64,000 nucleotides of DNA from Mesorhizobium sp. GTDB taxonomy: Bacteria; Pseudomonadota; Alphaproteobacteria; Rhizobiales; Rhizobiaceae. This document shows, one piece after another, positions 41,703 through 50,898 of this stretch. The position numbers and the translations under genes are program-made. The first letter of the stretch is position 1; each line of letters begins with the position of its first letter. The stretch lies in NCBI RefSeq assembly GCF_004962245.1, contig NZ_SUHQ01000023.1, positions 60,341 through 124,340 of the forward strand, given 5' to 3'. Under the pieces are notes generated by a model. It was not told the origin of the DNA and did no database searches. It worked only from the letters and a program-made list of their open reading frames with translations.

Positions 41703-42734
41703 TCAATCCTCGTGCAGAACAAATTCCAGGTAAAGATTGCGCTGCAGGATCGAGTGGTTGTCGTCCGAGATCAGCGACACCATCAGCGCGCCGTCATCGC
41801 GGGTCCAGGCATCCAGCCCTTCCATATTGTCGATCTGGTAGCCCATATCGGCCTCCATCAGCACCGGTCCGTCGGCAACGGCGCCCTTCTCGACGCTTTC
41901 GCCATAGATACGCCTCAGCCGCATCTTGACGCCACCGGCCATCGAAAAACTGCGCTCCAGCAGCAGGAGGTCGCCATCCGGCAGGAAGGCGCCGTCGGTG
42001 ATGTCGAAATCGCCGTTGCGCTTGACGGTGAAGACGCCCTTGTGCGGCCCATCGATGATGGCGGCATAGATGTTGCCTGATTTGTCGAGGCTCTTTTCCG
42101 ACACCACGACCAACCCGCCCTGATGCTGGCCGTTTGGATTGGCATGGGTGACGGTCTCGAAGCCACGATTCAGGCGAAGCTCCCGGGCCGGAACCAGGAA
42201 ATCCAACTGCTTGAACGGCGCTTTCATATTGTCCGGATCGATGCTGAATTGGGCGACACGCTGCTGGCGCTCGAAGCCGACTGTGGCGATGCCGCCCTTG
42301 ACCGCGAGGCCTTCGGCGTCGACCTCCCACTTCTCGTCGATCGGCTGGCCTGATCCATCGACCATCGGCTGCATGCGGAAATTCTGAATGCCGGCGGGGC
42401 GCTTGTCGGCATCGTGGATAACGGTGCCGAAGAACCAGAAGCCGGTGTCGGCGACGCCGATGAAATCACTGCCGGGCTTGAGAAAGCGAAACGCCGACAG
42501 CCCGCCCAAATCGCGTGACGGCGAGGTCATCTCCAGTCCGCCGACGAATTCGAGCGGGCCGAACCGTTCTTCGTCGCGGCCGATATGAAACCGGGTTATC
42601 GGCCGTACCGAGACTTCGATCGGCTCGACCAAAACCGGGCTGGCGACGATGGCCGGCGACAAGGCGATGCCGGCAACAAACAGCGCTGCGGCGGCGAAAA
42701 GCGTCTGCCGAAAGCCGCCCCGCGAAAAACTCAT
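41703..42734 (-). CDS. Esterase-like phytase-domain protein
   Basis: A 343-residue exported protein of the 'esterase-like activity of phytase' family (a beta-propeller type). A signal sequence (RQTLFAAAALFVAGIALSPAIVA) is followed by FGPLEFVGGLEMTSPSRDLGGLS and NMEGLDAWTRDDGALMVSLISDDN, the family's metal-site-like region. Activity is not proven. Its ATG overlaps the cobT stop as ATGA, so it is probably translated with the cob genes, though it has no known role in cobalamin synthesis. Confidence 0.85.
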   Translation of the reverse strand: MSFSRGGFRQTLFAAAALFVAGIALSPAIVASPVLVEPIEVSVRPITRFHIGRDEERFGPLEFVGGLEMTSPSRDLGGLSAFRFLKPGSDFIGVADTGFWFFGTVIHDADKRPAGIQNFRMQPMVDGSGQPIDEKWEVDAEGLAVKGGIATVGFERQQRVAQFSIDPDNMKAPFKQLDFLVPARELRLNRGFETVTHANPNGQHQGGLVVVSEKSLDKSGNIYAAIIDGPHKGVFTVKRNGDFDITDGAFLPDGDLLLLERSFSMAGGVKMRLRRIYGESVEKGAVADGPVLMEADMGYQIDNMEGLDAWTRDDGALMVSLISDDNHSILQRNLYLEFVLHED

Positions 42735-44629
42735 CCGGCGCGCCGCATGCTGCCGCGTCGTGTGTCCCGCGCGCTTTCCTCGCCGAACAGCGAAGCGAGC
42801 TGCTCGGTCATGGCGCCGGCCAGTTCCTCGGCATCGACGATGGTGACGGCGCGGCGATAGTAGCGGGTAACGTCGTGGCCGATACCGATGGCCAGAAGCT
42901 CGACCGGCGAGCGCGTCTCGATCAGTTCGATGACGGCGCGAAGATGCCGTTCGAGATAGTTGCCCGGATTGACCGACAGTGTCGAATCGTCGACCGGCGC
43001 GCCGTCCGAGATCATCATCAGGATCTTGCGCTGCTCCGGCCGGGCGATCAGGCGGTTATGCGCCCACAGCAGCGCCTCGCCGTCGATGTTTTCCTTGAGC
43101 AGGCCCTCGCGCATCATCAGGCCGAGATTGCGGCGCGCCCGCCGCCACGGATGGTCGGCGGATTTGTAGATGATGTGGCGCAGATCGTTGAGCCGCCCGG
43201 GATTCGGCGGCTTGCCTTCCTTCAGCCATTTCTCGCGTGCCTGCCCGCCCTTCCAGGCGCGGGTGGTGAAGCCGAGGATCTCGACCGAGACGCCGCAGCG
43301 CTCCAGCGTGCGCGCCAGGATGTCGGCGCAGGTGGCGGCGACCGTGATCGGCCGGCCGCGCATCGAGCCCGAATTGTCGAGCACCAGCGTCACCACCGTG
43401 TCGCGGAATTTGGTGTCGCGTTCCTGCTTGAAGGACAGCGGTTGCATCGGGTCGATGACGACGCGCACCAGCCGCGCCGGATCGAGATAACCCTCTTCGA
43501 GATCGAAATCCCAGGAGCGGTTCTGCTGCGCCATCAGGCGGCGCTGCAGCCGGTTGGCCAGCCGGCCGACGACGCCGGACAGGTTGGCAAGCTGCTTGTC
43601 GAGGAAGGCGCGCAGCCGATCCAGCTCCTCCTCCTCGCACAGATCCTCCGCGCCCACCGTCTCGTCGAAGGCGGTTGTGAAGACCTTGTAGTCGATCTCC
43701 TTCGACAGATTGGCGAAGGGATCGTCGTTGCGGCGCGCTTCGCCGGGCGTCTCGGCATCGGCATCGTCATCGTCGGACAGGTCGTCGGCGGTGGCATCTG
43801 ACGCCTCCGTCTCGGCCGATTGCTCGTCGTCGGACGATGCCTCGGCGTCGTCGGACTGCGACTGCTCGGAGCCGGAATCCTCTTCGCCGCCTTCCTCGCT
43901 CTGCTCCTCGCCTTGCGGCTGGTTGTCGTCATCGTCCTCCGAGTCTTCTGTCTCCTGGTCGTCGCCGAGTTCCTCGGCCATTTCCATGGAAGCCAGCATC
44001 TCACGCACGACACGCGCGAAGGCCTGCTGGTCGTCGAGCTTTGCCGACAGCCCGTCGAGATCTGCGCCGGCTTTCTCCTCGACCCAGGGGCGCCAGAGGT
44101 CGACCAGCCGCTCGCCGCTCTTCGGCACGGCGCGGCCGGTCAGCTTTTCGCGCACCATCAAGGCCAGCGCCTCCTCGATCGGCGCGTCGGCCTTGTCCTT
44201 GACGTCGACGAGGTTCGCCTTGGCGTATTTGTCCTCGAGCATCGAGCCGATGTTGTCGGCCACACCTTGCATGGCGCGAGAACCGATCGCCTCGACGCGG
44301 GCCTGCTCGACCGCATCGTAAACGGCGCGGGCCTGCTTGCCCTCCGGCGCCAGTCTAGTGTGGATGCGCGCGTCGTGGCAGGCGCGCTTCAGCGCCATGG
44401 AATCGCCGAGGCCGCGGGTGATGGCGATGTCGGCCTTCGACGCTTTCTTCGGCAGTTCGGGCAGCCGGGCGCGGCTGCCCGCGAGCGCCGGCCGATCCTT
44501 GGCGAAACCGACTTCGAGATCCTTGTCGCCGGCAATCGCGCGCATGCAGACGGTGACGGCGCGTTTGAAGCTGTCGGCTTCAGAACCCGTCTTCGACTTG
44601 TTGCGCGTGTTGTCGCCCGGACCCGCCAT
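42731..44629 (-). CDS. cobT: Aerobic cobaltochelatase subunit CobT
   Basis: Part of the CobNST complex, which inserts cobalt into hydrogenobyrinic acid a,c-diamide. The 632 residues show an N-terminal helical part, a very acidic middle (about residues 215-305, rich in Glu, Asp and Ser) and a C-terminal vWA domain. The metal site is in TLVLDNSGSMRGRP (DxSxS). AAGGA precedes the ATG by seven bases. cobS is directly upstream, 59 bp away; cobN is not in the window. Confidence 0.95.
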   Translation of the reverse strand: MAGPGDNTRNKSKTGSEADSFKRAVTVCMRAIAGDKDLEVGFAKDRPALAGSRARLPELPKKASKADIAITRGLGDSMALKRACHDARIHTRLAPEGKQARAVYDAVEQARVEAIGSRAMQGVADNIGSMLEDKYAKANLVDVKDKADAPIEEALALMVREKLTGRAVPKSGERLVDLWRPWVEEKAGADLDGLSAKLDDQQAFARVVREMLASMEMAEELGDDQETEDSEDDDDNQPQGEEQSEEGGEEDSGSEQSQSDDAEASSDDEQSAETEASDATADDLSDDDDADAETPGEARRNDDPFANLSKEIDYKVFTTAFDETVGAEDLCEEEELDRLRAFLDKQLANLSGVVGRLANRLQRRLMAQQNRSWDFDLEEGYLDPARLVRVVIDPMQPLSFKQERDTKFRDTVVTLVLDNSGSMRGRPITVAATCADILARTLERCGVSVEILGFTTRAWKGGQAREKWLKEGKPPNPGRLNDLRHIIYKSADHPWRRARRNLGLMMREGLLKENIDGEALLWAHNRLIARPEQRKILMMISDGAPVDDSTLSVNPGNYLERHLRAVIELIETRSPVELLAIGIGHDVTRYYRRAVTIVDAEELAGAMTEQLASLFGEESARDTRRGSMRRAG

Positions 44630-44688
44630 CGATCATTCCTTGGAGCACGATCTTGCCCGAAAATCCGTGCGACTTTTCAGAACCACGC

Positions 44689-45675
44689 TTAGCCCAGCAC
44701 CACATTGGCGGCTGATTCGGGCAGATCTTCACCGAAGGCGCGCTGGTAGAACTCGGCCACGAGCGAGCGTTCCAGTTCGTCGCACTTGTTGAGGAAGGTC
44801 AGCCGGAACGCCATGCCGATGTCGCCGAATATCTCGGCATTCTCGGCCCAGGTGATGACCGTGCGCGGGCTCATGACGGTCGAAAGGTCGCCGTTGATGA
44901 AGGCCGAACGCGTCATGTCGGCGACGCGCACCATCTTGTTGACGATCTCCTTGCCCTTGCCGTCGCGATAGTGCTTGGCCTTGGCCAGCACGATGTTCAC
45001 CTCATTGTCGTGCGGCAGATAGTTCAGCGTGGTGACGATCGACCAGCGGTCCATCTGCGCCTGGTTGATCTGCTGGGTGCCGTGATAGAGGCCGGTGGTA
45101 TCGCCGAGGCCGACCGTGTTGGCGGTGGAAAACAGCCGGAACGCCGGATGCGGGCGGATGACCCGGCTCTGGTCGAGCAGCGTCAGCCGGCCCGACGATT
45201 CGAGCACGCGCTGGATGACGAACATGACGTCCGGGCGGCCGGCATCGTACTCGTCAAAGCACAGCGCGACATTGTGCTGGTAGGCCCAGGGCAGGATGCC
45301 GTCGCGGAATTCGGTGATCTGCAGCCCTTCCTTGACGACGATCGCGTCCTTGCCGACGAGATCGATGCGGCTGACATGGCTGTCGAGGTTGACGCGCACC
45401 ATAGGCCAGTTGAGGCGGGCGGCGACCTGCTCGATATGCGTCGACTTGCCGGTGCCGTGATAGCCCGACACCATGACGCGGCGGTTGTAGGCGAAACCGG
45501 CGAGGATCGCCATCGTCGTGTTCTTGTCGAACAGATAGTCCGGATCGATGTCGGGCACATGCTCGCTCGTCACCGAATAGGCCGGCACCACCATCTTGGA
45601 CTCGAAGCCGAATTTCTCCTTCACCGACACGGTGGTGTCGGGCAGGTTGGCGATGTCGCGATCGACCTTGTTCAT
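44689..45675 (-). CDS. cobS: Aerobic cobaltochelatase subunit CobS
   Basis: AAA+ ATPase of 328 residues that works with CobT. Walker A is GYHGTGKST at residues 71-79, Walker B is VALCFDEYDAGRPD, and the early MNKVDRDIANLPDTTVSVKE is typical. The ATG at 45675 is preferred over an extension that starts at 45783 because it gives the normal N-terminus. It follows the J-domain gene by about 120 bp on the same strand. Confidence 0.95.
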   Translation of the reverse strand: MNKVDRDIANLPDTTVSVKEKFGFESKMVVPAYSVTSEHVPDIDPDYLFDKNTTMAILAGFAYNRRVMVSGYHGTGKSTHIEQVAARLNWPMVRVNLDSHVSRIDLVGKDAIVVKEGLQITEFRDGILPWAYQHNVALCFDEYDAGRPDVMFVIQRVLESSGRLTLLDQSRVIRPHPAFRLFSTANTVGLGDTTGLYHGTQQINQAQMDRWSIVTTLNYLPHDNEVNIVLAKAKHYRDGKGKEIVNKMVRVADMTRSAFINGDLSTVMSPRTVITWAENAEIFGDIGMAFRLTFLNKCDELERSLVAEFYQRAFGEDLPESAANVVLG

Positions 45676-45750
45676 CTCTATCAACGTCTCCACGGGCGAA
45701 ACGCCTGATTTCGCCGGCAATCGATTTTGTCCGGGGGCGGTCTTAGAGCC

Positions 45751-45777
45751 TTTTCCAACCTTATGAAAGTTGGAAAA
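45751..45777. repeat. 9-bp stem hairpin between the J-domain gene and cobS
   Basis: TTTTCCAAC and GTTGGAAAA are perfect inverted arms around a nine-base loop. No T run follows on the minus strand, so termination is uncertain. It may also be the remains of an intergenic repeat. Confidence 0.5.
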
Positions 45778-45798
45778 CGACACGGACCGTAAGGTCGC

Positions 45799-46428
45799 TC
45801 AGCACAATCCTGCCTGCTTGAGCACGCGATAGGCATGAAGCACATCGCGGAACCGGTCTTCCGAACCTCTGTCGCCGCCATTCGCATCCGGATGGTGGCG
45901 TTTCACCAGTTCCTTATAGCGCGCCTTGATATCCTTGCCAGTCGCCTTTGTATCAAGACCAAGCGTTTCCAGCGCCTTGGCCTCAAGCGGCTTGGCCTTG
46001 CGCGCATGCGCCGCGCGCGGATCCTTCGGACCGTTGAACAGGTCGAACGGGTCACGCATGCGGTTGTAGTAGCCGGCGCGGCCGGAACGCTGCTGGGCGA
46101 AATCGGGAGAAGATCGCGTCGAGGCGCCGTTGATGCCCATCTTCCAGGTCGGCCGGTGGCCGGTCATCGCTTCCTTCTGGAAACGAGCGATCTCGGTGTC
46201 GGGAACGCCGGAAAAATAATTGAAGCCCTTGTTGTACTCGCGCACATGATCGAAGCAGAACTGGAAATACTCGCCCTCCTTCATGCGTCCGACCGGCGCA
46301 CGATGGGTGCCAGCCTCCTTGCAGCCGTCCCATTGGCAGATCGGCGAGCGCGACTTCAGCTCCGCATCCTTCTCCGGCCGGATACGAATCTTCTCGAAAT
46401 ATTTGGGATACGGTTTCATCTCACCCAT
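45799..46428 (-). CDS. J-domain (DnaJ-like) protein
   Basis: A 209-residue protein with the J domain at the C-terminus (about residues 145-206). The HPD motif that stimulates DnaK is in LVKRHHPDANGG. The N-terminal part starts KPYPKYFEKIRIRPEKD and holds CQWDGC and FCFDH, a possible Zn-binding set. This kind of C-terminal J protein beside cobS and bolA is common in Hyphomicrobiales. The start may be the ATG at 46428 or the one at 46419. Confidence 0.88.
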   Translation of the reverse strand: MGEMKPYPKYFEKIRIRPEKDAELKSRSPICQWDGCKEAGTHRAPVGRMKEGEYFQFCFDHVREYNKGFNYFSGVPDTEIARFQKEAMTGHRPTWKMGINGASTRSSPDFAQQRSGRAGYYNRMRDPFDLFNGPKDPRAAHARKAKPLEAKALETLGLDTKATGKDIKARYKELVKRHHPDANGGDRGSEDRFRDVLHAYRVLKQAGLC

Positions 46429-46540
46429 TTATGGGCTGTTCGCTGATGCGAAACAAGAATTGACATTTTCGCGATGATCGCCCTAACCGCTGAATCGCGG
46501 CATAAAGCGGGCGATTGGCGGATTTTGTCGCGGCGACGGC

Positions 46541-46566
46541 ATTGCGCGTCCTCCTGGACGCGCAAT
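46541..46566. repeat. Family C hairpin between the J-domain gene and bolA
   Basis: ATTGCGCGTCC-TCCT-GGACGCGCAAT is a perfect 11-bp stem. It shares the GCGCGTCC/GGACGCGC core with the hairpin at 36725-36772. Confidence 0.75.
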
Positions 46567-46620
46567 GAGCTCCGATTTTCGGGGTCATGCGCCGGCCATA
46601 TGTGGTGAAGGGAGGTGCGA

Positions 46621-46923
46621 ATGTCCATACAGTCGACGATGGAAGGCAAGTTGAAGACGGCGTTCTCGCCGGAGCGGCTGGTTATCATCAACGAAAGCCA
46701 TCTGCATGCCGGCCATCACCATCAGGACTCCGACCATCACGGCACCTATGACGGCACCGGCGAGACGCATTTCCGCGTCCGCATTGTCTCCTCGGCCTTT
46801 GCCGGCATGAGTCGCATCGACCGCCACCGCGCGGTCAACGAATTGCTGGCCGACGAGTTGAAGGCTGGTGTTCATGCGCTGGCTATCGAGCCGGCCGCAC
46901 CGGACGAAAAGACCAGATGGTAG
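46621..46923 (+). CDS. bolA: BolA-family protein
   Basis: A 100-residue BolA protein. These proteins bind [2Fe-2S] clusters with monothiol glutaredoxins and affect cell shape and stress response. Marks: LVIINESHLHAGHHHQDSDHHGT, GETHFRVRIVSSAF and SRIDRHRAVNELLADEL; the conserved His after RHR is Arg-His-Arg here. AAGGGAGG lies five bases before the ATG. It is divergent from the J-domain gene. Confidence 0.93.
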   Translation: MSIQSTMEGKLKTAFSPERLVIINESHLHAGHHHQDSDHHGTYDGTGETHFRVRIVSSAFAGMSRIDRHRAVNELLADELKAGVHALAIEPAAPDEKTRW

Positions 46924-46926
46924 GCA

Positions 46927-47736
46927 TCAGCCGAGCGCCGACTTCAGGAAAATCATCACCGCAGAGGTCAAGGCGTCGCCTTCGTCGCCGAAATCGCGAT
47001 TGATCGACATGTGCGAATAGGCGCGACCGTCGAACAGCGTCACCTCCGTTCCGGTCGCCCGCAGGCGCTCGGCGAAGGCCCGTGAAACTGTCGCGCGACC
47101 GGATGCGCGCGAATAGGCGATGAAGGACGGCGGATGTTTGCGCCCGCCGATATGGGCGGCAGGCGACAGCGCGCGCCACTGCGCGGGGTCGGGAAAGGCC
47201 CTGGCATAGGCCCGTGTCAAGCCGCCGCTCCTCGCAAGCGCCTCCAGGTCATAGGCCTTGGTATCGCCAAGGATGAGCGCTGCGACACCGGGCAGGCCGC
47301 CGCGCAGGCCGGTCAATGCAGCGAGATGGCAGCCGGCCGAATGGCCCATCACCGCTATCCGGTTCGGATCGCCGCCGTGTTTGACGATATTGGCGCGCAC
47401 GTAACGATATGCCTGCTCGACATCCTTGGCCTGGGTGGCGACATCGACCTTGGGCAGCAGCCGGTAGTCAATGGAGACGAAGCAGAAGCCGTTGTCGAGC
47501 AGGAAGGCCGGCTTGGAATCCACGTTGGTGCGATTGCCGGCCCGCCAGGCACCACCATGGATAAAAAAGACCACAGGCAGGCCGCGTGCGCCATCGCGCG
47601 AGTAGATGTCGAGCCTGGCCGGTCCGTAGTCGAAGGTTTGCGGAGACGGCGAACGCCGGCGCGATGCCGCCGAGGCGCTGGCCGGCAACAAAGCCATTGA
47701 CATCAAAAGCAGGGTTCGCCGATCGATCACCGTCAT
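46927..47736 (-). CDS. Alpha/beta hydrolase, esterase type
   Basis: An exported 269-residue hydrolase. A signal or anchor sequence (RRTLLLMSMALLPASASAAS) comes first. The oxyanion loop HGGAW and nucleophile elbow GHSAG place it in the hormone-sensitive-lipase-like/kynurenine formamidase-like group; the Asp and His fall near FDGRAYSHMSINRDFG. The ATG at 47736 touches the GGAG, so the GTG at 47730 with six-base spacing may be the true start. Three bases separate its stop from the bolA stop on the other strand. Confidence 0.82.
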   Translation of the reverse strand: MTVIDRRTLLLMSMALLPASASAASRRRSPSPQTFDYGPARLDIYSRDGARGLPVVFFIHGGAWRAGNRTNVDSKPAFLLDNGFCFVSIDYRLLPKVDVATQAKDVEQAYRYVRANIVKHGGDPNRIAVMGHSAGCHLAALTGLRGGLPGVAALILGDTKAYDLEALARSGGLTRAYARAFPDPAQWRALSPAAHIGGRKHPPSFIAYSRASGRATVSRAFAERLRATGTEVTLFDGRAYSHMSINRDFGDEGDALTSAVMIFLKSALG

Positions 47737-47810
47737 CTCCAGACAGCCCAGTCGAAAGTGCACGCCGGCGCGGCGAGCGTCCAGTCAGGATTGGTAAGTC
47801 GGACCAGAAC

Positions 47811-48698
47811 CTAAACCTCGCCAGCCGGCCTGATCCTCAGCCTTGCGATCCGGTTCTTGTCGCGCTTCATGACGACGAAGCGCTTGCCGTGAAAGGTGAA
47901 AGCCTGCTTCTCGTCCGGGATCAATTGCGTCTCGTGGATGACGAGACCGGCAATGGTGGTGGCTTCTTCGTCCGGCAGGTTCCAGCCGAGCGCCCGGTTC
48001 AGGTCGCGGATCGACACAGTGCCGTCGACGACGACGGAGCCGTCGGCTTCCTGCTTGACGCCCTGCATGTCGACATCGTGCTCGTCGGCGATCTCGCCGA
48101 CGATCTCCTCGATGATGTCCTCCAGCGTCACCAGCCCCTCGACCTCGCCATACTCGTCGACGACGACGGCGAAATGCGCCTTGCGACGCAGGAAGGCGTT
48201 GAGCTGCTCCTGCAACGTCGTGGTATCGGGCACGAACCACGGTTTTGAAGCAATCTTCATCACGTCGATCTTGGAAAAGTCGTTGCCCACATCGTTCAGC
48301 GCGCGCAGCAGGTCCTTGGCGTGCAACACGCCGACGATGTTGTCGAGCGAGCCCTTCCACAAGGGCATGCGGGTGTGCGGGCTCTGCAGGATCTCGCGCA
48401 CCACCGCTTCCGGCGGATTGTCGGCATTGACCGAGCGCATGTTGGTGCGGTGGACCATGACATCGGACACCTCGAGTTCGTCGAGATCGGAGAGGCGGCC
48501 GATGCGGACGGGGTCCTCGCGCACCACCTGGCCATCGCGCCGAAAATCGTCGCTCGCGCCGCGCGATTCATCATGGTTCTGCGGCTCGATGCGCAGGAGC
48601 TTGTAGCCGAAGGCCGCGAGCAGGCGCGCGCGAAAGGCGAAAGCGAGCAGGCCGAGCCCGGCAAGGACAGCAGCGACGATCCAGCCGGTCTCGTTCAT
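47811..48698 (-). CDS. HlyC/CorC-type CBS-domain protein without the CNNM membrane domain
   Basis: A 295-residue protein with one membrane segment (about residues 5-23), then two CBS domains (about 80-195, LEVSDVMVHRTNMRSV and VVVDEYGEVEGLVTLEDIIEEI) and a CorC/HlyC C-terminal domain. Usual members of this group at this place are about 430 residues with a four-helix DUF21/CNNM domain before the CBS pair. That domain is missing, so the protein may have lost it by deletion. Its ATG overlaps the aroB stop as ATGA. Confidence 0.82.
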   Translation of the reverse strand: MNETGWIVAAVLAGLGLLAFAFRARLLAAFGYKLLRIEPQNHDESRGASDDFRRDGQVVREDPVRIGRLSDLDELEVSDVMVHRTNMRSVNADNPPEAVVREILQSPHTRMPLWKGSLDNIVGVLHAKDLLRALNDVGNDFSKIDVMKIASKPWFVPDTTTLQEQLNAFLRRKAHFAVVVDEYGEVEGLVTLEDIIEEIVGEIADEHDVDMQGVKQEADGSVVVDGTVSIRDLNRALGWNLPDEEATTIAGLVIHETQLIPDEKQAFTFHGKRFVVMKRDKNRIARLRIRPAGEV

Positions 48699-49879
48699 CC
48701 CGGGCTGCTGCTCTGCTGACCCGGGCGGCTTTTCCGCCGATCCGGGCGGCTTTCCTGCCGACCCGGATGGTTCTCCTTCAGAAACGACAACACTTCCGAC
48801 GCCGGCACATCCCTGGCGATGAAGGCCTGGCCGATGCCGTGTGTCAGGATGAAGGTCAGCGCGCCGCGCGACACCTTCTTGTCCTGGGTGATGAAGGCAA
48901 GCAGCGCCTCGGCATCAGGCAATTCGCCCGGAATGTCGGTCATGCGCCAGGGCAGCCCAACGGCGCGAAAATGCGCCTCGACGCGCGCCGCATCGTCGGG
49001 GCTTGCCAGATTGAGGCGTGACGAAAAGCGATAAGCCAGCGCCATGCCAATGGCGACCCCCTCGCCATGGACGAGACGGGCGCTGTCATAGCGGGTGGCG
49101 GCCTCCAGCGCATGGCCGAACGTGTGGCCGAGATTGAGCAGCGCGCGGTCGCCGGTCTCGAACTCGTCGCGGGCGACGACGTCGGCCTTGGCGCGACAGG
49201 CTTCGGCGATGGCCTGCGCCCGCTCCGGACCGCCGGCAAACACTTGGCCCCAGTTCTCCTCCAGCCAGGCGAAGAAGTCCGGGCGGTCGATGAGCCCATA
49301 TTTGGCGAGTTCGGCGTAACCCGCCCTGAATTCCCTGATCGGCAGCGTGTCGAGCACTTCGGTGTCGGCCAGCACCAGTTTCGGCTGATGGAAGACGCCG
49401 ACGAGGTTCTTGCCGCGCGCACTGTTGATGCCGGTCTTGCCGCCGACCGAGGAGTCGACCTGGGCGAGGAGCGAGGTCGGAATCTGCACGAAATTCATGC
49501 CGCGGCGTACAATGCCGGCGGCAAAGCCGGCCAGATCGCCGATGACGCCGCCGCCGAGCGCGATGACGACATCGCCGCGCTCGAGCCTTGCGGCGAGCAC
49601 GCCGTCCACCACCTCCTCGAGATGCGCGAAACTCTTGGTCTTTTCCCCAGCCGGCAGCGTGATAATGGCAGGCTCGATGCCGCCCTGTTCGAGGCCGGCC
49701 TGCAACGTTTCAAGGTGTGTCGTGGCGACATTGTCGTCGGTAACCACCGCGGCACGCGTGCCGGGCAGGCGGCGCGAAATCTCGGTGCCTGCGCGGGACA
49801 GCAAGCCGGGGCCGATCAATATGTCGTAGGCACGGTCGCCAAGCCCGACTTCGACGGTGACTGTCGCATTGGCGCTCAC
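48695..49879 (-). CDS. aroB: 3-dehydroquinate synthase
   Basis: NAD-dependent enzyme that makes 3-dehydroquinate, step two of the shikimate pathway. Marks: GGGVIGDLAGFAAGI, PTSLLAQVDSSVGGKTGIN, HQPKLVLAD, the Zn site ELAKYGLI and LNLGHTFGHALE plus VHGEGVAIGM. The GTG at 49879 overlaps the aroK stop as GTGA, so translation is coupled. The C-terminal 20 residues (after LKENHPG) are an odd Arg/Ser/Pro-rich tail encoded by three 21-bp repeats. Confidence 0.95.
   Translation of the reverse strand: MSANATVTVEVGLGDRAYDILIGPGLLSRAGTEISRRLPGTRAAVVTDDNVATTHLETLQAGLEQGGIEPAIITLPAGEKTKSFAHLEEVVDGVLAARLERGDVVIALGGGVIGDLAGFAAGIVRRGMNFVQIPTSLLAQVDSSVGGKTGINSARGKNLVGVFHQPKLVLADTEVLDTLPIREFRAGYAELAKYGLIDRPDFFAWLEENWGQVFAGGPERAQAIAEACRAKADVVARDEFETGDRALLNLGHTFGHALEAATRYDSARLVHGEGVAIGMALAYRFSSRLNLASPDDAARVEAHFRAVGLPWRMTDIPGELPDAEALLAFITQDKKVSRGALTFILTHGIGQAFIARDVPASEVLSFLKENHPGRQESRPDRRKSRPGQQSSSPG
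48715..48777. repeat. Three tandem 21-bp repeats at the 3' end of aroB
   Basis: Units are 48715-48735, 48736-48756 and 48757-48777, each of the form GCCGANCCGGGCGGCTTTCCT with a few changes. Since 21 is a multiple of three they stay in frame, coding a degenerate heptapeptide with SRP. Confidence 0.8.
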
Positions 49880-50481
49880 GACCGCACCTCGCCTGTCTCG
49901 GCTGCAACGCCGAAATGCCGGCAAAGCGCGCTCACCACCTCGGCCGCAATGACCTCCTTGCGATCGTCGCGGGTCGGCACGGTGACATCAGCGGTTGCGT
50001 AGACCGGATAGCGCTCGACCATCAATCGCTCGATTACAGCGCGGGGATCGGAGCTTTTCAGGAGCGGCCGGTTCTGCTTCTTGGAAACGCGGTCCATCAG
50101 AAGGTCGATCTCGGCTTTCAGCCATACCGACACGCCATGGCCCGCAATGGCCTCCCGCGTCTGCGCACTCATGAAGGCGCCGCCGCCGGTCGACAGCACC
50201 TGCGGGCCGTGTTCCAGCACGCGCAGGATGACGCGCTGCTCCAGCGCCCGGAACTCGGTCTCGCCATAGCGTTCGAACAGGTCCGGGACGGTCATGCGCG
50301 ACACGCTTTCGATCTCCTGGTCGCTGTCGATGAAAGGCAGCCCCAGCATCCCCGCCACCTTGCGGCCGATCGCCGTCTTGCCTGCGCCCATAAGGCCGAC
50401 AAAGACGACGGAACGGTCACCCAGCCGGCCGAGCAGCGCGGCATGGCTTTCATCAGGAGGATTTGCTGGCAGCGCGTTCAT
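49876..50481 (-). CDS. aroK: Shikimate kinase
   Basis: Phosphorylates shikimate in the shikimate pathway. The 201-residue P-loop protein has Walker A GLMGAGKTAIG, the shikimate-binding LPFIDSDQEIE and STGGGAFM, and the lid RPLLKSSDP. It is the first gene of the aroK-aroB-CBS set. Upstream lies a family B repeat. Confidence 0.95.
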   Translation of the reverse strand: MNALPANPPDESHAALLGRLGDRSVVFVGLMGAGKTAIGRKVAGMLGLPFIDSDQEIESVSRMTVPDLFERYGETEFRALEQRVILRVLEHGPQVLSTGGGAFMSAQTREAIAGHGVSVWLKAEIDLLMDRVSKKQNRPLLKSSDPRAVIERLMVERYPVYATADVTVPTRDDRKEVIAAEVVSALCRHFGVAAETGEVRS

Positions 50482-50499
50482 GACACCATGATGCTTCTA

Positions 50500-50600
50500 A
50501 TGCATGTCGCGCAAAAGTGCGCAGCGGTTTTGCGATAACGACATGCATAAAATCAAACTCAAAAGCGCGTCGCATGAATCCGTTTCAAACGCGACGCGCC
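50500..50600. repeat. Family B intergenic repeat, copy 3
   Basis: TGCATGTCGCGCAAAAGTGC, GCAGCGGTTTTGCGATAACG, an ACATGCAT arm, then AAAGCGCGTCGCATGAATC and GCGACGCGCC. Same two-unit layout as copies 1 and 2. It lies in the gap between the divergent aroK and the small xerD-linked gene. Confidence 0.8.
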
Positions 50601-50752
50601 CTCTTTGCCGGCGTATCGACATCAAAAGCCTGTTTGCGTCAAGCGTGACGCGCGCCGCGCGTCGCTTGAGCTTCGTCCTTGAATTGGCCGGATTGGCGTC
50701 TCATAAGGGCACAGGGTTTGGAAACGCAGAACAAGAAGACGGGCGAAAATTG

Positions 50753-50898
50753 ATGCCGACACTGTTTCGCTTTGTCGTGACGCTCACGATTCTGGCCGGC
50801 ATTGTCTATGGCGCGATGTTCGCTCTGGCGATGTTTGTCGAGCCGAGAAAGACCGAAATGAGCGTGCGCATTCCTCCGGAAAAGCTGAATCCCAAGAA

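Noticed and set aside
44639..44690. Another family A repeat between cobT and cobS
   Set aside because: GCACGATCTTGCCCGAAAAT and ACTTTTCAGAACCACGC are only loosely like the family; the arms do not match well enough.
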